A stretch of DNA of 64,000 nt from NCBI GenBank assembly GCA_046330455.1, contig JAXLSU010000005.1, forward strand, positions 1 through 64,000. The letters are read 5' to 3'. How positions within the stretch are numbered: position 1 is the stretch's first letter; every line of letters begins with the position of its first letter. Below the pieces are notes generated by a model, which was given only the letters and a program-made list of their open reading frames with translations, was not told where the DNA came from and ran no database searches. A program made the translations under genes and the position numbers. Origin of the DNA: CAVQXR01 sp046330455 (GTDB lineage: Bacteria > Actinomycetota > Thermoleophilia > Gaiellales > Gaiellaceae). Positions 31,370 to 40,154 of this stretch are shown one piece after another.

Positions 31370-32116
31370 ATGCGGATCAACGCGTTCCTCGCCCGGGCCG
31401 GGATCGCCTCGCGCCGCGGTTCCGAGGAGCTCGTCCGCGCCGGCCGCGTCCGCGTGAACGGCGCCGTCGCCGAGCTCTCGACGGTCGTCAACCCCCGGGA
31501 TCGCGTCGAGCTCGACGGTCGCGGGGTCGGCCCGGAGCCGCTCGCCTACGTCCTGCTCTACAAGCCGGCAGGGGTCGTCACGACGGCGCGCGATCCCCAC
31601 GGCAGGCCAACCGTGGTCGGCCTCGTCGATCACCCTTGCCGCGTCGTGCCGGTGGGACGGCTCGACGCCGACACGACCGGGGCTCTCCTGCTCACGAACG
31701 ACGGGCAGCTCGCGCACCGCCTCGCCCACCCGCGCTACGGCGTCGAGAAGGTCTACGAGGTCGAGGTCGACGGTGCTCCGGACGACGAGGGCCTACGGCG
31801 GCTGCGCGAGGGCGTGCTGCTCGAGGACGGACTCACGGCACCGGCGGAGGCCAGGTTGCTGCGCCGACGCGGGAGGCGGGCGACGCTCGAGCTGACCCTG
31901 CACGAGGGGCGCAAGCACCAGGTCAAGCGGATGTGCGAGGCGATCGGCCATCCGGCGGTGCGCCTCCACCGCCCGCGCTATGCGGGATTGACGCTCGAGG
32001 GCCTGCCGCCCGGAGCCTGGAGGGAGCTGTCTGCCGCGGAGGTGAAGGCGTTGAGGTCGGAAGCCGAGACATCTCGACGGCCGCGTACGCCGGGAGCCGC
32101 CGAGAGGTCGGGCTGA
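31370..32116 (+). CDS. rluB: rRNA pseudouridine synthase (RluB/RsuA family)
   Basis: 248 residues from the ATG at 31370. An N-terminal S4 RNA-binding domain (M-R-I-N-A-F-L-A-R-A-G-I-A-S-R-R) is followed by the catalytic domain with the active-site aspartate in P-V-G-R-L-D-A-D-T-T-G-A-L-L-L-T-N-D-G. The family also shows L-x-E-G-R-K-H-Q-V-K-R-M-C. It isomerises a uridine in 23S (RluB) or 16S (RsuA) rRNA; the scpAB context favours RluB. An upstream extension through the repeat mosaic is not credible. Confidence 0.92.
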   Translation: MRINAFLARAGIASRRGSEELVRAGRVRVNGAVAELSTVVNPRDRVELDGRGVGPEPLAYVLLYKPAGVVTTARDPHGRPTVVGLVDHPCRVVPVGRLDADTTGALLLTNDGQLAHRLAHPRYGVEKVYEVEVDGAPDDEGLRRLREGVLLEDGLTAPAEARLLRRRGRRATLELTLHEGRKHQVKRMCEAIGHPAVRLHRPRYAGLTLEGLPPGAWRELSAAEVKALRSEAETSRRPRTPGAAERSG

Positions 32117-32135
32117 CCGTGCGGTCTTCGTGGCG

Positions 32136-32159
32136 GCGCGGCCGTCCCCTCGGCCGCGC
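32136..32159. terminator. Perfect hairpin between convergent rluB and trpS
   Basis: 9-bp stem GCGCGGCCG/CGGCCGCGC with a 6-nt loop in the 133-bp gap between convergent genes, followed by AGGAGC rather than a T-run. It could stop transcription from both sides, or be a diverged member of the two-hairpin family. Confidence 0.35.
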
Positions 32160-32249
32160 AGGAGCCAGGCGGCGCCTCGCCGGGCCGTCTCAGGACCGGG
32201 CAGACCCTGGCGGGCCCGCGGTCAGGGGTCGCGGCCGGCCGCTCGGTTC

Positions 32250-33230
32250 TCAGGGCGCGACGAAGCCCACGTTCTCGTAGGCGAGCGCCAGCGTCCTCGA
32301 GGCCTCCTCGTGCGCCTTCGCCGCGCCGTGGGCGAGCAGGGCGCGGAGCTCGGTCGGGTCTGCCCGGAGCTCCGCGTACCGCGCCTGGATGGGCCGCAGC
32401 AGCTCGACGACGGCCTCGGCGACCGCTGCCTTGAACGGCCCGTAGCCCTGACCGTCGAAGCTCGCCTCGATCTGCTCGGGCGTCTGGCCGCTCGAGGCCG
32501 CGAGTAGCTCGATCAGGTTCGTGACCCCGGGCTTGTCGGGAGCGCGCACGACCTCCCGGCCGGAGTCGGTGACGGCGGAGCGGATCTTCTTCACGGCCAC
32601 GTCGGGCGGGTCGAGGAGCCGCACGACGCCCGCGTCGGACGCCGCCGACGTCGACATCTTCCAGGTCGGGTCCTGGAGGTCCATGAGCATCGCTCCGAGC
32701 GTCGGGTACGTGCCCTCGGGGACGACGAAGGTCTCGCCGAAGCGGTTGTTGAACCGCTGCGCGATGTCCCGGGCGAGCTCGAGATGCTGGCGCTGGTCCT
32801 CGCCGACGGGGACTGCATCCGCCTGGTAGAGCAGGATGTCGGCGGCCTGGAGCACCGGGTAGGTGAGCAGCGCGACGCCGAAGCCATGGTGTTTCGCGGA
32901 CTTGTCCCGGTACTGGGGCATTCGCCGCAGATCGCCGTACGCGGTCATGCACTCGAGCACCCAGGAGAGCTGGGCGTGCTCGGGAACGTGGCTCTGGACG
33001 AACAGCGTCGCGCGCTGCGGATCGATCCCGCAGGCGATCAGGACCGCGGCGGTGTCGAGCGTCGACTCGCGCAGGGCCTCGGGCTCCTGGGGCAGCGTGA
33101 TCGCGTGGAGGTCGACGATCACGTAGAAGCAGTCGGCCTCGTGCTGCTCCTCCGTCCAGCGCCGGATCGCACCGAAGTAGTTCCCGAGGTGCTTGTCGCC
33201 CGTCGGTTGGATGCCCGAGAGGATGCGCAT
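32250..33230 (-). CDS. trpS: Tryptophanyl-tRNA synthetase
   Basis: 326 residues, standard length for the bacterial enzyme. Class I synthetase: the HIGH-like motif is T-G-D-K-H-L-G-N-Y (residues 11-19), the KMSKS-like loop is K-M-S-T-S near residue 196, and the M-x-D-L-Q-D-P-T-W-K lead-in is canonical. The ATG at 33230 starts M-R-I-L-S-G-I-Q-P-T-G, the universal TrpS opening. Convergent with rluB, divergent from the DAHP synthase gene. No tryptophan attenuator is visible, because the start lies 10 nt after GATACT. Confidence 0.97.
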   Translation of the reverse strand: MRILSGIQPTGDKHLGNYFGAIRRWTEEQHEADCFYVIVDLHAITLPQEPEALRESTLDTAAVLIACGIDPQRATLFVQSHVPEHAQLSWVLECMTAYGDLRRMPQYRDKSAKHHGFGVALLTYPVLQAADILLYQADAVPVGEDQRQHLELARDIAQRFNNRFGETFVVPEGTYPTLGAMLMDLQDPTWKMSTSAASDAGVVRLLDPPDVAVKKIRSAVTDSGREVVRAPDKPGVTNLIELLAASSGQTPEQIEASFDGQGYGPFKAAVAEAVVELLRPIQARYAELRADPTELRALLAHGAAKAHEEASRTLALAYENVGFVAP

Positions 33231-33240
33231 GGTCGAACGG

Positions 33241-33246
33241 AGTATC
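33241..33246 (-). promoter_or_regulatory. -10-like hexamer GATACT for trpS
   Basis: GATACT on the minus strand ends 10 nt before the trpS ATG. Confidence 0.35.
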
Positions 33247-33305
33247 GCAGCTTCCCCGGCCGCGCCCGCGCCTGCCGGACGGGCCCCCGGGGCCGCGGCC
33301 GTCAC

Positions 33306-33311
33306 TACACT
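33306..33311 (+). promoter_or_regulatory. -10 hexamer TACACT for the DAHP synthase gene
   Basis: TACACT ends 9 nt before the ATG at 33321. Confidence 0.5.
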
Positions 33312-33320
33312 GAGCCGGCG

Positions 33321-34700
33321 ATGGCAACCGTCGAAGAGCGCTGGTCGCCCGCGTCCTGGCAGGGCGCAACCGCACTGCACCAGCCGGCCTGGCCTGACCG
33401 CGCACGCCTCGAGGCGGTCAAGCAGGAGCTTCGCCAGGTGCCCCCGCTCGTCTTTGCCGGCGAGGCGCGGAAGCTGCGCGAGGGGCTCGCCGAGGTCTGC
33501 GCGGGCCGCGCGTTCCTGCTCCAGGCGGGCGACTGCGCAGAGTCGTTCCACGACCAGTCCGCACCGACGATCCGCGAGAAGCTGAAGATCCTCCTGCAGA
33601 TGGCAGTCGTCCTCACCTACGGCTCGACGCTGCCGGTCGTGAAGTCGATGCGCGTGGCCGGCCAGTTCGCAAAGCCGAGGTCCTCGCCGACGGAGAAGGT
33701 CGGCGATCTCGAGCTTCCGTCCTTCTTCGGGCACATGGTGAACGGCGAGGAGCCGACCGCGGAGGCGCGCACGCCCGACCCCGGCCGGATGATCCGCGGC
33801 TACCACCAGTCGGCGGCGACGCTCAACCTCCTGCGGGCCTTCACGAAGGGCGGCTTCGCGGACATCAACCGGGTACACGAGTGGAATCAGGCATTCGTGT
33901 CCGACTCGCTCGAGGGACAGCGCTACGAGCGGCTCGCGACGCAGATCGAGCAGGCGCTGCGGTTCATGGCCGCCTGCGGGATCGATCTCGAGCACGAGCG
34001 CCAGCTGCACGAGACCGACGTCTGGACGAGTCACGAGGGGCTGCTCCTCGACTACGAGGAGCCGCTGTGCCGCGTCGACTCGACGACGGGCGACTGGTAC
34101 GACTGCTCGGCGCACATGCTCTGGATCGGCGAGCGCACCCGCCGGCCCGACGGAGCGCACGCGGAGTTCTTCTCGGGCGTCCACAACCCGGTCGGTGCCA
34201 AGCTCGGCCCGGCGGCGACCGGCGAGGACGCCGTCGCGCTCTGCGAGCGGCTGAACCCGGGACGGATCCCGGGCCGGGTCACCCTGATCGTCCGGATGGG
34301 GGCGGGCAGGGTGGAGGAGCTCCTGCCTCCGATCCTCCAGGCGGTCGAGGCGGCCGGTCACCCCGTCGTCTGGGTCTGCGACCCGATGCACGCGAACGTG
34401 TTCACGACCGCGGCGGGCTTCAAGACCCGGCACTTCGACGCGATCCTCGCCGAGATCGAGGGGTTCTTCAGGGCGTGCCGCGGCGCCGGAGCCTGGCCGG
34501 GCGGTGTCCACCTCGAGTACACGGGCGAGGACGTCACCGAGTGCCTCGGGGGCCCGTCGGGCGAGGTCCTCGAGGAGCAGCTCTCGCACCGCTACGAGAC
34601 GCTGTGCGACCCGCGGCTCAACGCCCACCAGTCGCTCGATCTCGCCTTCCGCGTCGCCGAGCTCATGCAACGCAACCTCGGGCTCCTCGGCGAGGGCTAG
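33321..34700 (+). CDS. aroG: Class II 3-deoxy-7-phosphoheptulonate synthase
   Basis: 459 residues. Condenses phosphoenolpyruvate and erythrose-4-phosphate, the first step of aromatic amino acid synthesis. It is the class II (plant/mycobacterial) type, unrelated in sequence to E. coli AroF/G/H. Clear motifs are L-L-Q-A-G-D-C-A-E-S-F, R-V-A-G-Q-F-A-K-P-R-S, H-E-W-N-Q-A-F, the H-N-P-V-G-A-K-L-G-P substrate loop and W-V-C-D-P-M-H-A-N. It heads a run of aromatic and cell-growth genes. Class II enzymes are often feedback-inhibited by aromatic amino acids; that cannot be judged here. Confidence 0.96.
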   Translation: MATVEERWSPASWQGATALHQPAWPDRARLEAVKQELRQVPPLVFAGEARKLREGLAEVCAGRAFLLQAGDCAESFHDQSAPTIREKLKILLQMAVVLTYGSTLPVVKSMRVAGQFAKPRSSPTEKVGDLELPSFFGHMVNGEEPTAEARTPDPGRMIRGYHQSAATLNLLRAFTKGGFADINRVHEWNQAFVSDSLEGQRYERLATQIEQALRFMAACGIDLEHERQLHETDVWTSHEGLLLDYEEPLCRVDSTTGDWYDCSAHMLWIGERTRRPDGAHAEFFSGVHNPVGAKLGPAATGEDAVALCERLNPGRIPGRVTLIVRMGAGRVEELLPPILQAVEAAGHPVVWVCDPMHANVFTTAAGFKTRHFDAILAEIEGFFRACRGAGAWPGGVHLEYTGEDVTECLGGPSGEVLEEQLSHRYETLCDPRLNAHQSLDLAFRVAELMQRNLGLLGEG

Positions 34701-35930
34701 ATGATCGAGCTCGTCATCCGCTCCGCCCGGATCGCCGGACGCACGGGTACGGCCGACATCGGGATCGAGCGCGGGCGGATCGTCGCGATCGAGGGCTCGC
34801 TCGCCGCGACCGCCGCCGAGGAGGTCGACGCCGGCGGACGTCTCGTCGCCCCCGGCTTCATCGAGACCCACATCCACCTCGACAAGTCCTGCATCCTCGA
34901 CCGCTGCCGGGCAGAGGAGGGCACGCTCGAGGAGGCGATCGCCGAGGTCGCGGCGGCAAAGCGCGACTTCACCCCCGAGGACGTTCACGCGCGCGGCGTG
35001 AGAACCCTCGAGAAGTGCATCTCGAACGGGACGACCCACATGCGAACGCACCTCGAGGTCGATCCGGGCATCGGGCTGCGCGGGCTCGAGGGGATCCTGC
35101 CGCTGCGGGACGAGTACCGCTTCGCGCTCGATCTCGAGCTCTGCGTGTTCCCACAGGAGGGCCTGCTGAACAACCCGGGCACGGACGAGCTGATGGTCGA
35201 GGCGCTCAGGGGCGGCTGCGAGGTCGTCGGCGCCGCCCCGTACACCGACAGCGACCCGCACGGCCAGATCGACCGCGTGTTCGAGCTGGCCCGCGAGTTC
35301 GACGTCGACATCGACATGCACCTCGACTTCGGAGCGACCGCGGACGAGCTCGACGTCGAGTACGTGGCCCGGCGCACCGAGGCGACCGGCTGGGGCGGGC
35401 GCGTCACGGTCGGCCATGTCACGAAGCTCTCGCTCGTCCCGCCGGCCCGCCTTACGGAGGTCGGGCGGCGGCTCGCCGACGTCGGCGTCAACGTCACGGT
35501 GCTGCCGTCGACCGACCTGTACCTGATGGGACGTCACGAGGACCACGCCGTCCTGCGCGGGGTCACGCCCGTCCACCGGCTGCTCGAGCTCGGGGTCAAC
35601 TGCTCGCTCTCGACGAACAACGTGCTCAACCCGTTCACGCCGTTCGGGGACTGCTCGCTCGTCCGGATGGCCAACCTCTACGCGAACATCGCGCAGGTCG
35701 GGCGGGCCGGCGATGTCGTCGAGTGCTTCGAGATGGTGACGAGCCGGTCTGCGCGGATCCTCCGCCTTCCCGACTACGGCGTTGCCGTCGGCTGCCAGGC
35801 CGACCTCGTGATCCTCGACTGTGCCGACCCCGCGGAGGCGGTCGCGGAGGTCGTGCCCGCGCTCGCGGGCTTCAAGCGCGGTCGCCGCACGTTCACGCGC
35901 GAGCCGGTCGTGCTGCACCGGCCGTGGTGA
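34701..35930 (+). CDS. Amidohydrolase, cytosine-deaminase-like
   Basis: 409 residues. Metal-dependent TIM-barrel amidohydrolase of the cytosine deaminase/atrazine chlorohydrolase branch. The first metal site H-I-H-L-D-K-S follows G-F-I-E-T near residue 56; the M-H-L-D-F-G (second-metal His) and G-H-V-T segments and a late T-D-L-Y-L-M-G follow. Flanking beta-sandwich strands are present at both ends. The substrate (cytosine, creatinine-like, hydantoin or other cyclic amide) cannot be told. The ATG follows directly on the DAHP synthase stop, and the next gene is an amidase overlapping by 4 bp, so the two probably act in sequence. Confidence 0.85.
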   Translation: MIELVIRSARIAGRTGTADIGIERGRIVAIEGSLAATAAEEVDAGGRLVAPGFIETHIHLDKSCILDRCRAEEGTLEEAIAEVAAAKRDFTPEDVHARGVRTLEKCISNGTTHMRTHLEVDPGIGLRGLEGILPLRDEYRFALDLELCVFPQEGLLNNPGTDELMVEALRGGCEVVGAAPYTDSDPHGQIDRVFELAREFDVDIDMHLDFGATADELDVEYVARRTEATGWGGRVTVGHVTKLSLVPPARLTEVGRRLADVGVNVTVLPSTDLYLMGRHEDHAVLRGVTPVHRLLELGVNCSLSTNNVLNPFTPFGDCSLVRMANLYANIAQVGRAGDVVECFEMVTSRSARILRLPDYGVAVGCQADLVILDCADPAEAVAEVVPALAGFKRGRRTFTREPVVLHRPW

Positions 35931-37105
35931 CGGTGCCGACCGACCCGCTCGGCGCCCTCTGTCGCGCGAACCACGTCGAGCTGGAGCCGGAGCGTGACGG
36001 ACCGCTCGGCGGTCTGACGTTCACCGCGAAGGACGTGTTCGACGTGGCGGGCACGACCACCGGCTTCGGGCAGCCGGACTGGCTCGCGACGCACGGGCCG
36101 GCCGGTGCGACCGCTCCCGCGGTCGGGCGGCTCCTCGCCGCGGGCGCCCGGCTCGTCGGGCGGACGATCTGCGACGAGCTCACGTACAGCCTCACCGGCG
36201 AGAACGTCCACTACGGGACGCCGACGAACCCACGCTGCCCGGACCGGGTTCCGGGCGGCTCGTCCAGCGGCTCGGCGTCGTCGGTTGCCGGGGCGCTCGC
36301 CGACCTCTCGCTCGGAACCGACTGCGCGGGCTCGGTGCGGATCCCGGCGAGCTACTGCGGTATCTACGGAATGCGCCCGACGCACGGTCGCGTACCGCTC
36401 GACGGCGTGCCGCCGTTCGCACCGAGCTTCGACACCGTGGGCTGGTTCGCCCGCGATCCCGACGTGCTGGAGCGGGTCGGGCGCGTCCTCGTCGCCGACG
36501 ACTCCGAGCCGGCGCCGCCGGCGCGCGTGCTCGTTGCGAGCGAGGCGTTCGAGATGCTCGGCACGGACGCCGCGGCGGCCCTCGAGCCCACGCTTCGCCG
36601 GCTCGGCCGGGCCGTTCCCGCGCTCGAGCGGGTCGAGGTCGCGCCCGAAGGGCTCGTCCGCTGGCTCGAGTGCTTCCGGACGATCCAGGGGTTCGAGATC
36701 TGGGCGAGCCTCGGAGCCTGGGTCGAGCGCGTGCGGCCGGAGCTCGGGCCCGGGATCCGCGAGCGGTTCGCCTGGGCGGCGACCGTCCCGGCATCCTCCG
36801 TCGAGATGGAGCGCGCCTTCCGGCGATCCGTCCGGGAGCGCCTCGCGGCCCTGCTCGGTCCGGCGGACGTGCTCGTCGTCCCGACCTCGCCGCGCGTGGC
36901 TCCGCTTCGCGGGGCGCCCATCGACGACGTGGAGATCGACGTCCGCCACCAGGCGATCAGCCTGCTCAGCATCGCGGGCCTGGGCGGGCTGCCGCAGCTG
37001 AGCATGCCGCTCGCAGAGCTCGACGGCCGCCCGCTCGGCCTGTCGGTCGTCGGGCCGCGGGGCGCCGATCTCTCGCTCCTGCGACTCGCCCGGCGGCTCG
37101 TCTGA
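35927..37105 (+). CDS. Amidase signature family protein
   Basis: 392 residues. The amidase-signature Ser-cisSer-Lys triad is in place: lysine in F-T-A-K-D-V-F-D-V-A-G, first serine in P-G-G-S-S-S-G-S-A-S-S-V-A, and nucleophile in T-D-C-A-G-S-V-R-I-P-A. G-I-Y-G-M-R-P-T follows as expected. Somewhat shorter than GatA and without gatB/gatC nearby, so it is more likely an AtzE- or AMI1-like hydrolase of small amides. GTG overlaps the amidohydrolase stop. Together they suggest ring opening followed by amide hydrolysis. Confidence 0.87.
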   Translation: MTVPTDPLGALCRANHVELEPERDGPLGGLTFTAKDVFDVAGTTTGFGQPDWLATHGPAGATAPAVGRLLAAGARLVGRTICDELTYSLTGENVHYGTPTNPRCPDRVPGGSSSGSASSVAGALADLSLGTDCAGSVRIPASYCGIYGMRPTHGRVPLDGVPPFAPSFDTVGWFARDPDVLERVGRVLVADDSEPAPPARVLVASEAFEMLGTDAAAALEPTLRRLGRAVPALERVEVAPEGLVRWLECFRTIQGFEIWASLGAWVERVRPELGPGIRERFAWAATVPASSVEMERAFRRSVRERLAALLGPADVLVVPTSPRVAPLRGAPIDDVEIDVRHQAISLLSIAGLGGLPQLSMPLAELDGRPLGLSVVGPRGADLSLLRLARRLV

Positions 37106-37125
37106 TCCGGGCTCGGGCCGGGATC

Positions 37126-37131
37126 TACGAT
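37126..37131 (+). promoter_or_regulatory. -10 hexamer TACGAT for the tyrA operon
   Basis: TACGAT ends 10 nt before the tyrA ATG; the following genes through gpsA overlap or nearly overlap. Confidence 0.45.
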
Positions 37132-37141
37132 TCCCCCTGCC

Positions 37142-38248
37142 ATGCCCTGCGAAGACGTCGCCATCGTCGGTACCGGCCTGATCGGCGCCTCGGTCGGGCT
37201 CGCTGCCCGGCGGGCGGGCGTCCGCCGCGTCCGCGGCTTCGATCCCGACCCAGCCGCGCTCGCCGTCGCCGTCGAGCGCGGCGCCGTCGACCTGGCCGCG
37301 GCGAGCCTCGAGGAGGCGCTCGACGGCGCCGACCTCGCGCTCGTCGCCGTACCGGTCGCGACGCTCGCCGACCAGGTCTCTGCAACGCTTGCCGCCGGCC
37401 CGGGCACCTGCACCGTGACCGACGTCGGCTCGACCAAAGGGCAGCTCTGCGCCGGCGTGGCCGACCCCTCTCGCTTCATCGGCGGGCACCCGATTGCGGG
37501 CTCGGAGCTGCGAGGGCCCGAGCACGCGAGCGCGGAGCTGTTCGCCGGTGCGACCTGGTTCCTGACGCCGCTCACCGAGACCGAGCCGGCCCGGTACCGT
37601 GACCTCCACGCGTTCGTCGCCTCGCTCGGCGCGGTGCCCGTCGCGATCGACCCGCAGGCCCACGACCGGCTGCTCGCGCTGACGAGCCACCTGCCGCACG
37701 CGCTCGCGAACCTGCTCCTCAACCAGGCGGGCTCGACGCGCGTGAACGGCCACGAGGCGCTCGCGACCGCGGGCGGCTCGCTGCGCGACATGACGCGGGT
37801 CGCCGGAGCGAATCCCCGGATCTGGGTGGACATCTTCCTCGACAACGCCGACGCCCTGCTCGCATCCATCGAGGAGTACCGGCGCCGCCTCGACGATCTC
37901 GAGCGGGCGCTCGCCGGGCGCGACGCGGGCTTTCTCACCCGCTGGATCGGCGAGGCCGCGGTGAACCGCCGCCGGCTGCTCGAGCAGGCCTACCCCGATG
38001 CGGGGGAGCTGCAGCGCCTCCAGGTACACGTCCCCGACCGCCCGGGAGTCCTCTCCGCGATCACCCAGGCGCTCGGGGCCGACCGGATCAACATCGAGGC
38101 GTTCGACCTCGCGCACATGACGCCCGAGCGCGGGGGCACGCTCGTGATCCTCGTCGCCGGTGAGCAGCCGGCTGCCCGGGCCGCCGAGCTGCTCGAGGCG
38201 CAGGGCTACTCGGTGATCGTCTCGCCCGAGTTCGCGGAGCAATCGTGA
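37142..38248 (+). CDS. tyrA: Prephenate dehydrogenase with ACT domain
   Basis: 368 residues. Oxidises prephenate to 4-hydroxyphenylpyruvate for tyrosine. NAD(P)-binding Rossmann motif G-T-G-L-I-G-A-S-V-G near residue 10; signature G-G-H-P-I-A-G-S-E near residue 117; helical dimerisation domain; and a C-terminal ACT domain from about 297 (V-H-V-P-D-R-P-G-V-L-S-A-I), as in Bacillus-type TyrA, where it senses tyrosine. The aroA start overlaps its stop by 4 bp. Confidence 0.95.
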   Translation: MPCEDVAIVGTGLIGASVGLAARRAGVRRVRGFDPDPAALAVAVERGAVDLAAASLEEALDGADLALVAVPVATLADQVSATLAAGPGTCTVTDVGSTKGQLCAGVADPSRFIGGHPIAGSELRGPEHASAELFAGATWFLTPLTETEPARYRDLHAFVASLGAVPVAIDPQAHDRLLALTSHLPHALANLLLNQAGSTRVNGHEALATAGGSLRDMTRVAGANPRIWVDIFLDNADALLASIEEYRRRLDDLERALAGRDAGFLTRWIGEAAVNRRRLLEQAYPDAGELQRLQVHVPDRPGVLSAITQALGADRINIEAFDLAHMTPERGGTLVILVAGEQPAARAAELLEAQGYSVIVSPEFAEQS

Positions 38249-39528
38249 GATTCGAGCCGGCGATCAGCCTGCGGGGCGACCTCGCCGTGCCCGGCGACAA
38301 GTCCGTCTCGCACCGGGCGCTGCTGCTCGGGACGATCGCCGACGGCGACAGCGAGGCGCGAGGCTTCGGGCGCTCGGCCGACACGCTCTCGACCGCGGCG
38401 GCGGTCAGGGCCCTCGGTGCGACGGTCGACGAGGACGGTGACACGATGCGCGTGCGCGGCGTCGGGCTGCGGGGCCTACGAAGCCCCGGTGAGCCGATCG
38501 ACTGCGGGAATGCCGGGACGCTCGTCAGGCTGCTCTCGGGGCTGCTCGTGGGTCAGGCAGGGAGCTTCGAGCTCGTCGGTGACGAGTCGCTGTCGAGCCG
38601 CCCACAGGAGCGGATCGCCGGGCCGCTGCGCGAGATGGGCGCGAGGATCGAGACGACGGACGGCCATGCGCCGCTGCGGATCGAGGGTGGGCCCCTGCAT
38701 CCGATCGCCTACGACCTGCCGGTCGCGAGCGCCCAGGTGAAGTCGTGCATCCTGCTCGCGGGCCTGTACGCGGAGGGCGGCCCGACGACCGTGAGGGAGC
38801 CCGCGCCGACCCGTGACCACACGGAGCGCATGCTCGCGGCAGCGGGCGCGCACGTCGAGCGCCGCGCGGGCGCCGTCTCGATCCGACCCGCAGACCGGCT
38901 CCGACCCCTCTCGCTCGACGTGCCCGGTGACTTCTCGTCGGCGGCGCCGTTCCTCGCCGTCGCGACCCTGCTTCCCGGCTCGGAGCTTCGGCTCCACGGG
39001 ATCGGCGTGAACCCGACCCGGACCGGCTTCCTGCACGTCCTCGAGCGGATGGGGGCGAGGATCAGCGTCTACCATCGACGCGAGGCCGGAGGCGAGCCCG
39101 TCGCCGACCTCGAGGTGGCCGCGTCCGAGCTCGTCGCGACGGAGGTACGCCCGGAGGAGGTCCCGCTGCTGATCGACGAGCTACCGCTGTTCGCCCTCGT
39201 CGCTGCGCACGCCCACGGCGAGAGCTCCGTCCGCGGGGCGCAGGAGCTCCGCGTGAAGGAGACCGACCGGATCGAGACGGTCACGAGCGCGCTCCGGTCG
39301 ATCGGGGTGCACATCCAGAGCCGGCCCGACGGCTTCACGGTCAGAGGCGTCCCGACGCGCCCCGCCGGCGGGGTCGTGGTCGAGAGCGGTGGCGACCACC
39401 GCATCGCGATGCTCGGGGCGCTCGCGGGCCTCGTCTCACGCGAGGCGGTCGAGGTCGACGACGCCGAGTGCGTGCGCGTCAGCTTTCCCGAGTTCTTCGA
39501 CGTCCTCGACAGCCTCGTCCTACGATGA
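38245..39528 (+). CDS. aroA: 3-phosphoshikimate 1-carboxyvinyltransferase (EPSP synthase)
   Basis: 427 residues. Transfers enolpyruvyl from PEP to shikimate-3-phosphate. Key motifs: V-P-G-D-K-S-V-S-H-R-A near residue 13; D-C-G-N-A-G-T (normally N-A-G-T) near 92; the signature L-R-V-K-E-T-D-R-I near residue 335; G-D-H-R-I-A-M near 385. The GTG start is inside the tyrA stop and its own stop overlaps the cmk ATG. Confidence 0.97.
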   Translation: MRFEPAISLRGDLAVPGDKSVSHRALLLGTIADGDSEARGFGRSADTLSTAAAVRALGATVDEDGDTMRVRGVGLRGLRSPGEPIDCGNAGTLVRLLSGLLVGQAGSFELVGDESLSSRPQERIAGPLREMGARIETTDGHAPLRIEGGPLHPIAYDLPVASAQVKSCILLAGLYAEGGPTTVREPAPTRDHTERMLAAAGAHVERRAGAVSIRPADRLRPLSLDVPGDFSSAAPFLAVATLLPGSELRLHGIGVNPTRTGFLHVLERMGARISVYHRREAGGEPVADLEVAASELVATEVRPEEVPLLIDELPLFALVAAHAHGESSVRGAQELRVKETDRIETVTSALRSIGVHIQSRPDGFTVRGVPTRPAGGVVVESGGDHRIAMLGALAGLVSREAVEVDDAECVRVSFPEFFDVLDSLVLR

Positions 39529-40154
39529 TCGTCGCGATCGACGGGCCGGCCGGCGCGGGAAAGAGCACTGCCGCCCGCCTGCTCGCCGAGCGGCTTCGCT
39601 TCACGTACCTCGACACGGGGGCGATGTACCGGGCGCTCACGTGGCTTGCGCTCGAGCGGGGCCTCGAGCTCGACGACGAGCCGGCGCTCGTCGCGCTCGC
39701 GGCGGCCAGCCCCGTCGCCCTCGTCGGCTGCCGGGTGGAGATCGACGGCCGCGACGTGACCGCCGAGATCCGCACGGCGCGGGTCGAGGAGTCCGTCTCG
39801 GCGGTCTCCCGGCTGCCCGGAGTCCGTGCCGCGATGCGCCTCCGCCAGCGCGCACTCGCGGAGTCGGGCGATTCCGTCGTCGAGGGGCGCGACATCGGTA
39901 CGCACGTCTGCCCTGCCGCCGAGGTGAAGATCTACCTCGTCGCCGACCCGGGCGAGCGGGCCCGGCGCCGCGGCGCCGAGCGACCCGACGACGACGCCGC
40001 GGCTCTTGCCGAGCAGCTGCATCGCCGCGACGAGCGTGACGCCGGCCAGATGCTGCGGGCCGCCGACGCCGTGGAGATCGACACGACGGCGCTCACGATC
40101 GACGAGGTCGTCGAGCGGATGGCGACCCTCGTGCGAGAGCGGAGCCCGGCGTGA
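39525..40154 (+). CDS. cmk: Cytidylate kinase
   Basis: 209 residues from the ATG at 39525. Phosphorylates CMP/dCMP. Walker A G-P-A-G-A-G-K-S-T at residues 7-15, L-D-T-G-A-M-Y-R, the E-G-R-D-I-G-T nucleotide-binding motif and the lid R-A-R-R-R. Both ends overlap neighbours (aroA stop ATGA; plsC GTG). cmk beside aroA and der is a widespread arrangement. Confidence 0.97.
   Translation: MIVAIDGPAGAGKSTAARLLAERLRFTYLDTGAMYRALTWLALERGLELDDEPALVALAAASPVALVGCRVEIDGRDVTAEIRTARVEESVSAVSRLPGVRAAMRLRQRALAESGDSVVEGRDIGTHVCPAAEVKIYLVADPGERARRRGAERPDDDAAALAEQLHRRDERDAGQMLRAADAVEIDTTALTIDEVVERMATLVRERSPA

Noticed and set aside
32250..35918. Very long minus-strand open frame running antisense across the DAHP synthase and amidohydrolase genes
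   Set aside because: Only the trpS part (32250-33230) resembles a protein. The rest is the complement of well-defined plus-strand genes, a usual artefact at ~70% GC.
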